Shown here: piece after piece, positions 1 to 7,058 of the stretch
How positions within the stretch are numbered: position 1 is the stretch's first letter
Layout of the letters: every line of letters starts with the position of its first letter
DNA from: Qipengyuania aestuarii
GTDB taxonomy: Bacteria > Pseudomonadota > Alphaproteobacteria > Sphingomonadales > Sphingomonadaceae
Assembly: GCF_019711535.1 (NCBI RefSeq)
Contig: NZ_JAIGNP010000003.1
Span: 310,001 to 374,000 of the forward strand
DNA length: 64,000 bases
Direction of reading: 5' to 3'
Notes under the pieces: model-generated
Seen by the model: the letters and a program-made list of their open reading frames with translations, nothing else
The model's database searches: none
Told to the model about the DNA's origin: nothing
Position numbers and translations under genes: made by a program

Positions 1-146
1 AGGTCGAGAACCGGATCGTAGACATCGCGGCGGTTTATACCTGTCTTCGCTTGCGTGAAAGAAAGGGTTGATGGCGCGTGATTACGGTCCTGCGCGCGCG
101 TCAGATCATTTTAGATCATAGTCGCTTTTATGTGTATAGCAGATAA
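1..146. other. Partial left-edge sequence, no gene seen
   Basis: These bases lie downstream of the relaxase stop codon. I see no coding frame, RNA gene or clear hairpin in them. They are presumably internal to the mobile element that continues beyond the left edge. Confidence 0.3.
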
Positions 147-1877
147 TCAACGAGTTAAATCCGATCCGGACCAGATCGGATCTGCGCCGCGACCGCGCCG
201 TATAGTTTTGTTATCGGTAACATTATTTGTTTCAACGGAGATGGGAACGGACGTCGGCATTTCGTTATTCGGCTTGAAATTCGAGTCTGCGGACCGTGCC
301 GCGATTTGCGAAATGGCATCGTGCCGGATTACTACCACACCGAGATCCGATGCCAGTTTCTGAGCTCTTCTTATTTCTCGATCGCTAAAGCCGGATCCGC
401 TGACAACAGTCGCCCCCCTAACGGACAGTAGGGTGAGCGCTTTGCGCATTTCTTCGTCCGATGCTCTGCCGACCAAGACCACCTTTCTGCCGAAATCGAC
501 AATCTTGCAGCCGGGTTCTGACCCGCGCCGATAGTAGATATCTCGGTTTCGTAAAGATCGCACACCGTAAAATTGATCCGGGAATGTGTTTCGTGGCGAA
601 GAAGCGAAAGGTCGGCCTCCCTCTAGAATGCGGGCTCCCACATGGGTGAAAAGCACTTCGCCAATGTCCGGCGGTAGAGCGCCGCTCGTCCATTCGTCAT
701 ACGTGGGAAACGCACATGCTGTGCGCGCCGCCAATAACCCTGCCCTGTAGTCCGGTCCGCCAGGCAACGACGAGCGCACGTTCCGCATCATGGCGTTCAA
801 ACGATCCTGGTATCGAGATTTGGCAGTGGCATACTTCGGCCTGCCGGGCTCGCCGTCAATTGGCTGAGACTGCGGCGAACGCGTAACTTGGCTGTCCTCA
901 ACGGCGAGTTTTCCGTACTTCCGTTCCAAAGCTTTCCAACCCCACCCTCGAACCACAGATGCTTTCACGCTTTCTATGCGTTTATTCCCTTGCTGATCCT
1001 CGCTGTGAACTAGGTAGGCAGCACCCCGATGCGCGCGGCGTAGCTCAATTCCATGTTTGGCAAGTGCCGCTAGAAAACTCGGCTGATCGCTATGCTGCGT
1101 GATCAGTTCGGGGACAACCTTACGTACGAGGCGCTCGGCCGATACATAGCCATGTTGGCGTTCGACCTTGCGACCAGCAGCGGAAATTTCTGGGTGATGA
1201 AAATATCCATCCGGCCATTGCCGTGGATCGTGTGCTGGACCGACATCGGTCGTGCCATCAAGTATCAGCCGGCCGTCGACCACCTGCCATCTGGCGTTCT
1301 CTTCGCGCTGCCAATCGAAACGATCTTCCATCACGGCCATCGCCTGATGACCGCGGATGATGTCGAAATGCGGCAAGCTCACAATTTCGCCAGTTTCGAT
1401 ATCGACTCTGACGATTATCAGGTGGAAGTGGTCATAATCGGTGTCGGAATGGACGGCGCCGATGACGGGGCACTTGCCGACGCCGAGAGCCTCCACAAGG
1501 ATTTCGACTGCTTCCTCGAAATTTCCGAGAAGGTCATCGCCTTGCTGCACACTCACGATGACATGCTCGACAACACCGTCGCCAGCATCCGCCTCTTCCA
1601 TAAGGGCGGCCATCTCGGCCGACATCATATCCGGGTTGTCTGTAAGGACATTGCGTACGAGCGTCGCCGCTACCTCTTCACGATGCTCGTCACGCCGGAC
1701 ATAGCGCATGAGGTCTTGGTGGTAGCTGTTTATAGCACTCTCCATCGACGCACGAGCCAATGCTTTGAGGTCCGCTCGCCATACGTAGTGGATCAGCGCA
1801 CTTGTCTTTCCGCGCAGGCGCGAGATATCCGTCGCGCGCGAAGCTTCCGGTGACTCACATTTGTGATAGATCGTCAT
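147..1877 (-). CDS. Relaxase/mobilisation nuclease, MobP-like
   Basis: A 576-residue relaxase, the enzyme that nicks oriT and pilots the transferred strand during conjugative mobilisation. The diagnostic metal motif H-x-D-x4-H-x-H is present at H143, D145, H150 and H152 (HSDTDYDHFH). Tyr31, in the segment ALIHYVWR, is the best candidate for the DNA-cleaving tyrosine, an inference from its place in the N-terminal domain. Around residues 490-560 the protein resembles an LPD7-type domain (IVDFGRKVVLVG, then SGSGF), common in relaxases of proteobacterial elements. The start ATG overlaps the stop of the MobC-like gene by 4 bp, so the two are translationally coupled. Base composition looks less G+C-rich than the chromosomal genes to the right, consistent with transfer. 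Confidence 0.85.
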   Translation of the reverse strand: MTIYHKCESPEASRATDISRLRGKTSALIHYVWRADLKALARASMESAINSYHQDLMRYVRRDEHREEVAATLVRNVLTDNPDMMSAEMAALMEEADAGDGVVEHVIVSVQQGDDLLGNFEEAVEILVEALGVGKCPVIGAVHSDTDYDHFHLIIVRVDIETGEIVSLPHFDIIRGHQAMAVMEDRFDWQREENARWQVVDGRLILDGTTDVGPAHDPRQWPDGYFHHPEISAAGRKVERQHGYVSAERLVRKVVPELITQHSDQPSFLAALAKHGIELRRAHRGAAYLVHSEDQQGNKRIESVKASVVRGWGWKALERKYGKLAVEDSQVTRSPQSQPIDGEPGRPKYATAKSRYQDRLNAMMRNVRSSLPGGPDYRAGLLAARTACAFPTYDEWTSGALPPDIGEVLFTHVGARILEGGRPFASSPRNTFPDQFYGVRSLRNRDIYYRRGSEPGCKIVDFGRKVVLVGRASDEEMRKALTLLSVRGATVVSGSGFSDREIRRAQKLASDLGVVVIRHDAISQIAARSADSNFKPNNEMPTSVPISVETNNVTDNKTIRRGRGADPIWSGSDLTR

Positions 1878-2176
1878 GACGAGACCTGCTTCGAAGACGC
1901 CGGCTGGCTCGGCTCGACAATACGAAGGGCGTCAGCAAGCAATGCTGTAGCATCGGCAGCTCGGTCATCGGGCAGTCCGCCAGCGATTGCCTTATGGATC
2001 GCCCGGATAATCTTGCCGATGGCCACGCGCTCCACGGTCCTGTCGGCGGTGTCCAGGTTCAGCGCCGATCGGCGGACGTAATCGCCAACGGAGATTGCCC
2101 CGGCCTTATCCTTGATGAACCTATATTCCTGCGCGGAAAGCCGGAAGGAAACGACGTTTGGTCTGCTGATAGCCAT
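1874..2176 (-). CDS. MobC-like relaxosome accessory protein
   Basis: A 100-residue protein directly upstream of and overlapping the relaxase gene. The N-terminal half (SFRLSAQEYRFIKDKAG, then YVRRSALN) reads as a ribbon-helix-helix DNA-binding fold of the MobC/relaxosome type; the C-terminal half is helical and may mediate oligomerisation. Such proteins bind oriT and help melt the nick region. A candidate oriT lies 45-70 bp upstream of its start codon, which supports the role. Assignment rests on size, fold signature and position; the exact family is not certain. Confidence 0.7.
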   Translation of the reverse strand: MAISRPNVVSFRLSAQEYRFIKDKAGAISVGDYVRRSALNLDTADRTVERVAIGKIIRAIHKAIAGGLPDDRAADATALLADALRIVEPSQPASSKQVSS

Positions 2177-2220
2177 GCTTACACTCCTTGGGATGCGAAA
2201 AGGCGAAGCCTCCGAGCATC

Positions 2221-2246
2221 GGTTGTGTAAACAACCATCATCCTGC
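2221..2246 (+). other. oriT: Candidate oriT (inverted repeat plus nic site)
   Basis: A perfect 6-bp inverted repeat GGTTGT/ACAACC with a 4-nt loop (2221-2236) is followed 2 nt later by CATCCTGC (2239-2246). This matches the P-type (RP4-like) nic consensus YATCCTG|Y, placing the nick after G2245. An inverted repeat 5' of the nic site on the cleaved strand, next to mobC-relaxase, is the usual P-type oriT layout. Function is inferred. Confidence 0.55.
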
Positions 2247-2289
2247 GTACTTTTTGGAGCAATCCCGTAATTTCAGGTATTTAATGCGA

Positions 2290-2317
2290 ACGGCAGGATC
2301 CAATGGGACCCTGCCGT
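2290..2317. repeat. 8-bp inverted repeat between mob genes
   Basis: ACGGCAGG (2290-2297) and CCTGCCGT (2310-2317) form a perfect dyad with a 12-nt spacer. It lies about 70 bp downstream of the stop codon of the 213-residue gene on the minus strand and about 45 bp from the candidate oriT. It could be a transcription terminator without a strong U tract, or an additional relaxosome-binding dyad. Confidence 0.4.
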
Positions 2318-2386
2318 CAATTGATCTGGCAATGTGTTGGCAATTGCGTGGCAGCAATTAGCCGGACTATGCCGGCAACGATCTGG

Positions 2387-3028
2387 TCAAGGCCGATCGA
2401 GTATTGACCGGACGGTTTCGCTGCGACGACTATGGTCGATAGAGACCTGCATCCAGACGCCCAATGCTTCATCATCCAGATAGGTCAGGATGGGGCGTCC
2501 CGGCTGATCGAGGAAGTTGTCCGGCCGACGCATCACGCACGGCAGACGATGCTTGAAGCGCAGCAGCATGAGATCGAATTGAAAGGCTGGAAGGACGCTG
2601 ACCTCTACGCGCCCGAGCATGAGGGCATCATCTTCGACAGCTGAGGAGTGCAGGAGCGTTCCACCCTCCATGGTGAAAATGAACAGGCGTATCCCCCGCA
2701 GCGCGGCCTCGTTGCGTATCTGATCGAGAATAGGCGAGCTTGCCGCGAGGTTATCAAGGTCGACGGGAACGTCAACGAGCAGGACATCGCCCAGCTTTGC
2801 CGCACGCTCGGCAAAGCCGTCGATACGCTGAGGAGAAATGATGCGTACGTCAGCACCTTCGACGTGCTTGAGATAACTCCCGTGCGCTTCGATGCTGGCT
2901 AGAACCGCAGGTATGCCGTCGGTGTCGGCGACAGCTTTCAGCATGCGGATCGGCATGGCCGAGTATACGTCGGCCTGAGCGCGAACGTTCAGCACGATCG
3001 TATGAAGCTGGACAGCGCCCCTGGTCAT
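2387..3028 (-). CDS. Hypothetical protein in mobilisation module
   Basis: A 213-residue protein I cannot assign to a family. It is coupled to the upstream gene by a 4-bp start/stop overlap at 3025-3028 and precedes mobC-relaxase on the same strand. The middle contains a hydrophobic strand and acidic segment (VLLVDVPVDLDNLA) of the sort seen in nucleotide-binding alpha/beta folds, but no P-loop is visible. There is no signal peptide or membrane segment. The composition suits a soluble accessory protein. A role in replication, partition or regulation of the element is possible from context only. Confidence 0.6.
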   Translation of the reverse strand: MTRGAVQLHTIVLNVRAQADVYSAMPIRMLKAVADTDGIPAVLASIEAHGSYLKHVEGADVRIISPQRIDGFAERAAKLGDVLLVDVPVDLDNLAASSPILDQIRNEAALRGIRLFIFTMEGGTLLHSSAVEDDALMLGRVEVSVLPAFQFDLMLLRFKHRLPCVMRRPDNFLDQPGRPILTYLDDEALGVWMQVSIDHSRRSETVRSILDRP

Positions 3029-3441
3029 ATCACGTCTCCTTCATAGACCGTGTTGTCGTACGGGACTTCGACTGCACCAGTCCTGTGCTCGGCCAATTCC
3101 CTTTCCGACGGGTTGTCCTCGGCTCTCGAAGTATCGAAAGCACCTGCGGTGTGATCGACGGGATTGCTCCACGGCCCGAGGACGGCGGCAATCGCTTTCC
3201 TCAGAGTGTCGGGCTTGTGGTTTTCACCACCGATTGCGAGCAGCAGGAGCACGGCGTCCTCCTGCTTGTAGCCCGCTTCACGCAGCTGCCGGATCACCGG
3301 CTCATTATTGAGCACGAGATCGACCGCTCGCGGCTTGGAGCGGGCCGGCTTTCCGAGGGCCTTGCGCTGACGGCGGATAATCTCTTCGGCATCTGGCATC
3401 GTAATGCGGCTGTTGGCCGACCAACTGGCGGAGACTTTCAT
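3025..3441 (-). CDS. Hypothetical protein, possible DNA-binding accessory factor
   Basis: A 138-residue, basic-N-terminal protein with no recognised family. I chose the ATG at 3441 because GGGAGG lies 7 nt upstream of it; an in-frame TTG 15 bp further upstream has no such site. Residues around 45-85 (PVIRQLREAGYKQED, then TLRKAIAAVLG) resemble the short helical unit found in plasmid TraK/MobC-like small proteins that read short DNA sites, but the match is weak. The C-terminus is acidic and probably disordered. It is the first gene of a two-gene unit with the 213-residue protein. Its leader contains palindromes that could be its own operators. Confidence 0.6.
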   Translation of the reverse strand: MKVSASWSANSRITMPDAEEIIRRQRKALGKPARSKPRAVDLVLNNEPVIRQLREAGYKQEDAVLLLLAIGGENHKPDTLRKAIAAVLGPWSNPVDHTAGAFDTSRAEDNPSERELAEHRTGAVEVPYDNTVYEGDVI

Positions 3442-4110
3442 GCCCGAGCCTCCCAACGTTGCTGCTGCGGATCCAGTTTTGATGACGAAGCGCCGCAGGA
3501 CGGCACAGTCTTGGCAGTGTGCATGTACATCTTCCTAACGCCAGTATTGGGGCGCGACCATCGCAGCATGAGTGCTGGCCCAAAACTTGTAGTAAGAGGA
3601 AAGGATGATCAGTAACGGGAACTCACCGACAAGGGCCAAAGTTACATGTTTTTCGTAACTAGAAGTGAGGATCACCAACGCCGACTGCTGCTTAACTGCC
3701 TGATAATATACAGTTATCTTCGTTCATTTGCGTATGCGGAAATGTCCGAAATTTCGGCATATTTGATTACTCAGAACGTGGGGTTCCGCCTTCGTTGGCC
3801 GGTATTACTGGTGGTGATGACCTCGGGAATGCCAGCCGAGTGCCAAAGCGATATGCATCCCGAGAAGCCAGTATGAAAGGCTCGGGAGGGGTCACCATTC
3901 TCGCCTCATGAAAGAAGCGCAGGTAGCGGTAATCACTCTCCGCCCGAACATCCCCTAGTGCGAAGTCACCGCACGTGGCGCCGGTTGGAAACTATCGGGC
4001 AAAGACGAAGGACCCACTTGCATCCCGACTCAAGCCGATTCATGGTGTCCGCATCACGGCCGCGACGAGGTGCCACGACAGGGTACCACGCGGTTTTGAC
4101 TCGCAGGGAA
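3442..4110. other. 669-bp non-coding stretch with palindromes
   Basis: I find no convincing gene here. Visible structure: AGTTAC/GTAACT arms at 3640-3645 and 3655-3660; a perfect 12-bp palindrome CCGAAATTTCGG at 3746-3757 inside locally A+T-rich DNA; and an imperfect direct repeat GGTGCCACG/GGTACCACG at 4069-4077 and 4082-4090. These could be operators, partition sites or integrase arm sites of the mobile element. An open frame at 3646-3876 has no recognisable protein character. Confidence 0.4.
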
Positions 4111-4128
4111 ACCTGAAGCTTTTCAGGT
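4111..4128 (-). terminator. Hairpin downstream of tRNA-Trp
   Basis: ACCTGAA (4111-4117), a 4-nt loop, then TTCAGGT (4122-4128) form a perfect 7-bp stem. On the minus strand it starts 22 nt after the tRNA-Trp 3' end and is followed by TTCC, so it is a plausible tRNA terminator. It suggests that native chromosomal sequence extends at least to here. Confidence 0.5.
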
Positions 4129-4149
4129 ACTTGGACCATCTCGAAGAAG

Positions 4150-4225
4150 TGGCAGGGGTGACAGGATTCGAACCCGTGGCCCTCGGTTTTGGAGACCGAT
4201 GCTCTACCAGCTGAGCTACACCCCT
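4150..4225 (-). tRNA. tRNA-Trp (anticodon CCA)
   Basis: A complete 76-nt cloverleaf: acceptor arms AGGGGTG and CACCCCT, D-arm GCTCAGCTGGTAGAGC, anticodon loop CTCCAAA (anticodon CCA), T-arm with GGTTCGAAT, and an encoded CCA end at 4150-4152. In many bacteria tRNA-Trp is followed by secE-nusG; here mobile DNA follows instead. Confidence 0.97.
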
Positions 4226-4314
4226 GCAGCCTTAAGACGGCGCGCATTAGTATGGGTAGCGCGAGTTGGCAAGATGCGTATCGCACCTGCGTGCAAACTG
4301 TTAGAGATATTGCC

Positions 4315-4998
4315 ATGCATGCGCCCACACCCGACCTGATTCCGGTAGAGCTGCTTTTACGCGCCTATCGCAGCGGGGTCTTCCCAATGGCGGATCACCG
4401 CAACGACCGGGAAGTCTATTGGGTCGAACCGCGGGAACGGGCCATTATCCCCCTGGATGGGTTCCATATCTCGCGCAGTCTGCGTAAGGTTATCCGGCAG
4501 GACCGCTTCCGGGTGAGCTGTGATGAGAATTTCGCCGCTGTCATCGCAGCCTGCGCCCAGCCGCGCGAGGAAATGTCCGAAAGCTGGATCAGCCACCAGA
4601 TAGAGGCGAGCTATATTGCCCTGCACGAGGCTGGACATGCCCATTCGATAGAGGTCTGGGATGGTGATGCCTTGGTCGGCGGCCTGTACGGCGTCGCGTT
4701 CGACCGGGTGTTCTGCGGGGAAAGCATGTTCAGCCGCGCTACCAACGCCAGCAAGGTGGCTCTTGCCTGGTTGGTTTCGGCCATGCGCAACGCCGGTTAC
4801 GCGCTTCTGGACTGCCAGTTCATGACCGGCCATCTGGGATCGATGGGAGCGGTAGCCATGCCGCAATCGGCCTATCTCGAACGGCTGCTTTCAGCGCGGG
4901 GGCGCCCGCAGACGAGTCTGCCGCAGGCCGTCGCTGAAACGCTGGCTCACTCTTCCCCGGGAAAATCCATTGCGCAGGATTTGACCCAGACGTCGTAG
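4315..4998 (+). CDS. aat: Leucyl/phenylalanyl-tRNA--protein transferase
   Basis: A 227-residue cytosolic enzyme that adds Leu or Phe from charged tRNA to the N-terminus of proteins with basic N-terminal residues, feeding the N-degron pathway to ClpAP. Family hallmarks are clear: YRSGVFPM near the N-terminus, WVEPRERAIIPL, SWISHQIEASYIALHEAGHAHS, the GGLYGVAFDRVFCGESMFS core, and LLDCQFMTGHLGSMGA. The ATG at 4315 gives the family's usual length; the frame is open further upstream but would run into tRNA-Trp. The 3' end overlaps the convergent DUF2155 gene by 52 bp. Confidence 0.95.
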   Translation: MHAPTPDLIPVELLLRAYRSGVFPMADHRNDREVYWVEPRERAIIPLDGFHISRSLRKVIRQDRFRVSCDENFAAVIAACAQPREEMSESWISHQIEASYIALHEAGHAHSIEVWDGDALVGGLYGVAFDRVFCGESMFSRATNASKVALAWLVSAMRNAGYALLDCQFMTGHLGSMGAVAMPQSAYLERLLSARGRPQTSLPQAVAETLAHSSPGKSIAQDLTQTS

Positions 4999-5432
4999 AT
5001 TGGATGTTCGACGACATTGAGGGCCGGCTTGTTCTTGAACAGCCAGCCCGAGAAGACCTTGCGAAAACTGTCTTCGGTCCCGCGCTCGCGCACCAAGACC
5101 TGCACGAAGGCGCCCTCGTCCCTCTCGAACTCCCACGGCGCGGTCCGTTCGCAGGCACGCAAGCGAACGATCACATCGCCCACGCGGCGCTGTTCGCCGG
5201 GCTTCAGTTCGAGCTCTTCGCTCAGATTGTTGCGCTTGTTCAGCAGGCCGATGGTGGCGACACGCTCTTCCATGGGCGTGCCGATCCCGGCTTCGTCGCC
5301 CGCGATCTCGGGCAGGTCGACGCTTTCGAGTTCTTCGGGGATCTGCGTCTGCGTCGGTGTCGGCTCGGGCGGATCGTCCGAACAGGCGACCACCATCGTC
5401 ACCGCCACGAGAAGCGCGACCGAGCGAAACAT
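4947..5432 (-). CDS. DUF2155 domain lipoprotein
   Basis: A 161-residue protein. The N-terminus has a lipobox ending at Cys17 (VTMVVAC), so it is probably a lipoprotein, followed by a Pro/Thr/Glu-rich linker. The rest matches DUF2155, an alphaproteobacterial domain of unknown function: ERVATIGLLNKRN, GDVIVRLRACE, then FSGWLFKNKPALNVVEHPIYDVWVKSC. The start lies 2 bp after the stop of the NDUFA12 gene, so the two are co-transcribed; this pairing suggests an envelope or respiratory assembly role but does not prove it. The 3' end overlaps aat. Confidence 0.9.
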   Translation of the reverse strand: MFRSVALLVAVTMVVACSDDPPEPTPTQTQIPEELESVDLPEIAGDEAGIGTPMEERVATIGLLNKRNNLSEELELKPGEQRRVGDVIVRLRACERTAPWEFERDEGAFVQVLVRERGTEDSFRKVFSGWLFKNKPALNVVEHPIYDVWVKSCAMDFPGEE

Positions 5433-5434
5433 TT

Positions 5435-5830
5435 TCAAGCGTCCGGCGACCAGGCTTCGTAATCGCCCACCGCACGCGCCCGTTTGCCGCCCCGTTCCAA
5501 AGCGCCCTGCGGACGATAGGCCGTCGCCGTGCCGGTGGCGTTGGGAGTGTAATCGGTTTCCCAGATGCGCGCGGGCGGCAGGTTGCTTTGGGGAATATCG
5601 TCGAATGCGCCGTGCAGCCAGCCATGCCATTCGCTCGGCACGCGGCTCGCGTCATTGGCGCCTTCGTAGATCACCCAGCGGCGTTCGCGCTGCCCCTTCT
5701 TCGGCTTGGACCGGAAATAGGCGTTGCCCTGCGCGTCGGTGCCGACCTGTTCGCCGTTGCGCCAGCTCCATAGGTGCGTGCCGATGGTGGCACCGTTCCA
5801 CCAGGTGAAGATTTTTCCGAGGAAACTCAT
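5435..5830 (-). CDS. NADH:ubiquinone oxidoreductase subunit NDUFA12
   Basis: A 131-residue homologue of the mitochondrial complex I supernumerary subunit NDUFA12 (B17.2), found in alphaproteobacterial complex I. Typical features are the N-terminal TWWNGATIGTHLWSWRNGEQVG, RRWVIYEG, and the segment VPSEWHGWLHGAFDDIP. The ATG at 5830 is used rather than an upstream in-frame codon because MSFLGKIFTWWNG is the usual family start. It is followed after 2 bp by the DUF2155 lipoprotein gene. The nuo operon itself is not in the window. Confidence 0.95.
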   Translation of the reverse strand: MSFLGKIFTWWNGATIGTHLWSWRNGEQVGTDAQGNAYFRSKPKKGQRERRWVIYEGANDASRVPSEWHGWLHGAFDDIPQSNLPPARIWETDYTPNATGTATAYRPQGALERGGKRARAVGDYEAWSPDA

Positions 5831-5882
5831 GGTCGCGCGCCTAGCCGATTCGCGCCCCTGCGCCAAGCGTCTCGTGCGCAGC

Positions 5883-6374
5883 TCACCAGCTTACCCGATC
5901 GCCCGGTTCGATGCCGAGTTCGGCTGCGCGCCCGCCGGCAATTTCCAGCACCGCGCTGGCCGAGCCCACCGAATATACCTGCTTTTCCGAATAGGGTTCG
6001 GTCATCGCGGCGATATTCGAGATGCGTCCGTCAAGCCCAACGAAGATGATATCGAGCGGGATCGGGGTGTTCTTCATCCAGAAGGCTCGCGCGGTCGGCT
6101 GGTCGCTGGGAAAGATCATGGCTTCATCGGGGCCCAGCTCGGTCCGGTACATCAGGCCTTGGGCCTGACTTTGCGGGGTGTTGGCCAGTTCCGCCCTGAA
6201 TTCGTGCGAGCCGTCCGGACCCGCCACGACCACCGGCACGATGGCGAGGCCCGATACCGGATGCGCGGCCACCTCACCCTGCCCGCCCTGGACCTCGGCA
6301 TCGGCCGCAGGCGAGCAGCCCGCGATCAGCGCAGTCGCGACGAGAGAGATCAGTCCCGTGCTTCCTCGACCCAT
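5883..6374 (-). CDS. DUF192 family lipoprotein
   Basis: A 163-residue DUF192 protein. The N-terminus carries a lipobox ending at Cys20 (TALIAGC). The domain core is visible: ANTPQSQAQGLMYRTELG, the metal-like or substrate-site segment FWMKNTPIPLDIIFVG, and AVLEIAGGRAAELGI near the C-terminus. DUF192 proteins are exported and of unknown function. The start codon lies 25 bp inside the 3' end of recX, indicating translational coupling, though no functional link to RecX is known. Confidence 0.9.
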   Translation of the reverse strand: MGRGSTGLISLVATALIAGCSPAADAEVQGGQGEVAAHPVSGLAIVPVVVAGPDGSHEFRAELANTPQSQAQGLMYRTELGPDEAMIFPSDQPTARAFWMKNTPIPLDIIFVGLDGRISNIAAMTEPYSEKQVYSVGSASAVLEIAGGRAAELGIEPGDRVSW

Positions 6375-6928
6375 TCTTCCAACTCCCCGATGTCCGCAAT
6401 CTCGACCACGCGCCGCGCGTGGTCGAAGGAATGACCTGCCCGCAATATCGCGGCAAGCTGCTTTTCGCGCCGCTTGTGCGATTCTTCCGTCCCCTCGCCC
6501 GCCACCAGCGCTGCGAAGGGCCCAAACCGCCGGCGCTTGGCATAGGCGAGCACAGCACTGCGGGCCGCCCATTCGCCGGGCGCATTAGCCTGCCGCAGAT
6601 CTTCTTCCAGCCCGTCCGCCCGCAGCTTTTCCTCGACCCGCCGCGCGCCATAGCCGCGTGCAAGCAGCCCGCTGGCCTTCATGCGCGCATACGCCTCGTC
6701 GTCGACATAGCCCTTCTCGCCAAAGCGCTCCACCAGGCCGGCCACATCCGGCTCCCCTTCACCCTCCCAGCCGCGCTCGCGCAGCTTGCGCCGCAGATAG
6801 GTTTCGAGCTTGCCCGACGAGGTGGCGAAGCGGGCGACATAATGGAGCGCAAGGTCGTTCAGCCGCACGCGGTCGAGCGGTTTAGGTGTGCGACGAGTGC
6901 GCCTGCGTGTTGCATGACCATCAGCCAT
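6350..6928 (-). CDS. recX: Regulatory protein RecX
   Basis: A 192-residue RecX, which binds and modulates RecA filaments. The three-helix repeats are visible: ALHYVARFATSSGKLETYLRRKLRERGW, then LVERFGEKGYVDDEAYARMKASGLLARGYGARRVEEKLRADGL given here only as markers of repeats one and two (about residues 30-115). The ATG at 6928 is preferred; a GTG 57 bp upstream would add residues without family similarity. It is the first gene of a pair with the DUF192 lipoprotein and is divergent from the acyl-AMP ligase gene. recA is not in the window. Confidence 0.9.
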   Translation of the reverse strand: MADGHATRRRTRRTPKPLDRVRLNDLALHYVARFATSSGKLETYLRRKLRERGWEGEGEPDVAGLVERFGEKGYVDDEAYARMKASGLLARGYGARRVEEKLRADGLEEDLRQANAPGEWAARSAVLAYAKRRRFGPFAALVAGEGTEESHKRREKQLAAILRAGHSFDHARRVVEIADIGELEEWVEEARD

Positions 6929-7058
6929 CGGCCATATTCGTGCCACAAACCTTATCGAATGGGAAAGTTTGATAAGCAGCCGCACCAGATTTCGCGGTAG
7001 CTTTTCCGACGAGGGTCGCCTTCTAGGGCATTGTTTTCAAAAGGTTACAAGAGAAAAT

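Noticed and set aside
3646..3876. 76-codon frame in the mobile non-coding region
   Set aside because: No ribosome site, no family similarity, and it overlaps palindromes; not enough support for a gene.
4069..4090. GGTGCCACG/GGTACCACG direct repeat as an attachment site
   Set aside because: It is short and imperfect, does not repeat the tRNA-Trp 3' end, and no integrase is nearby.
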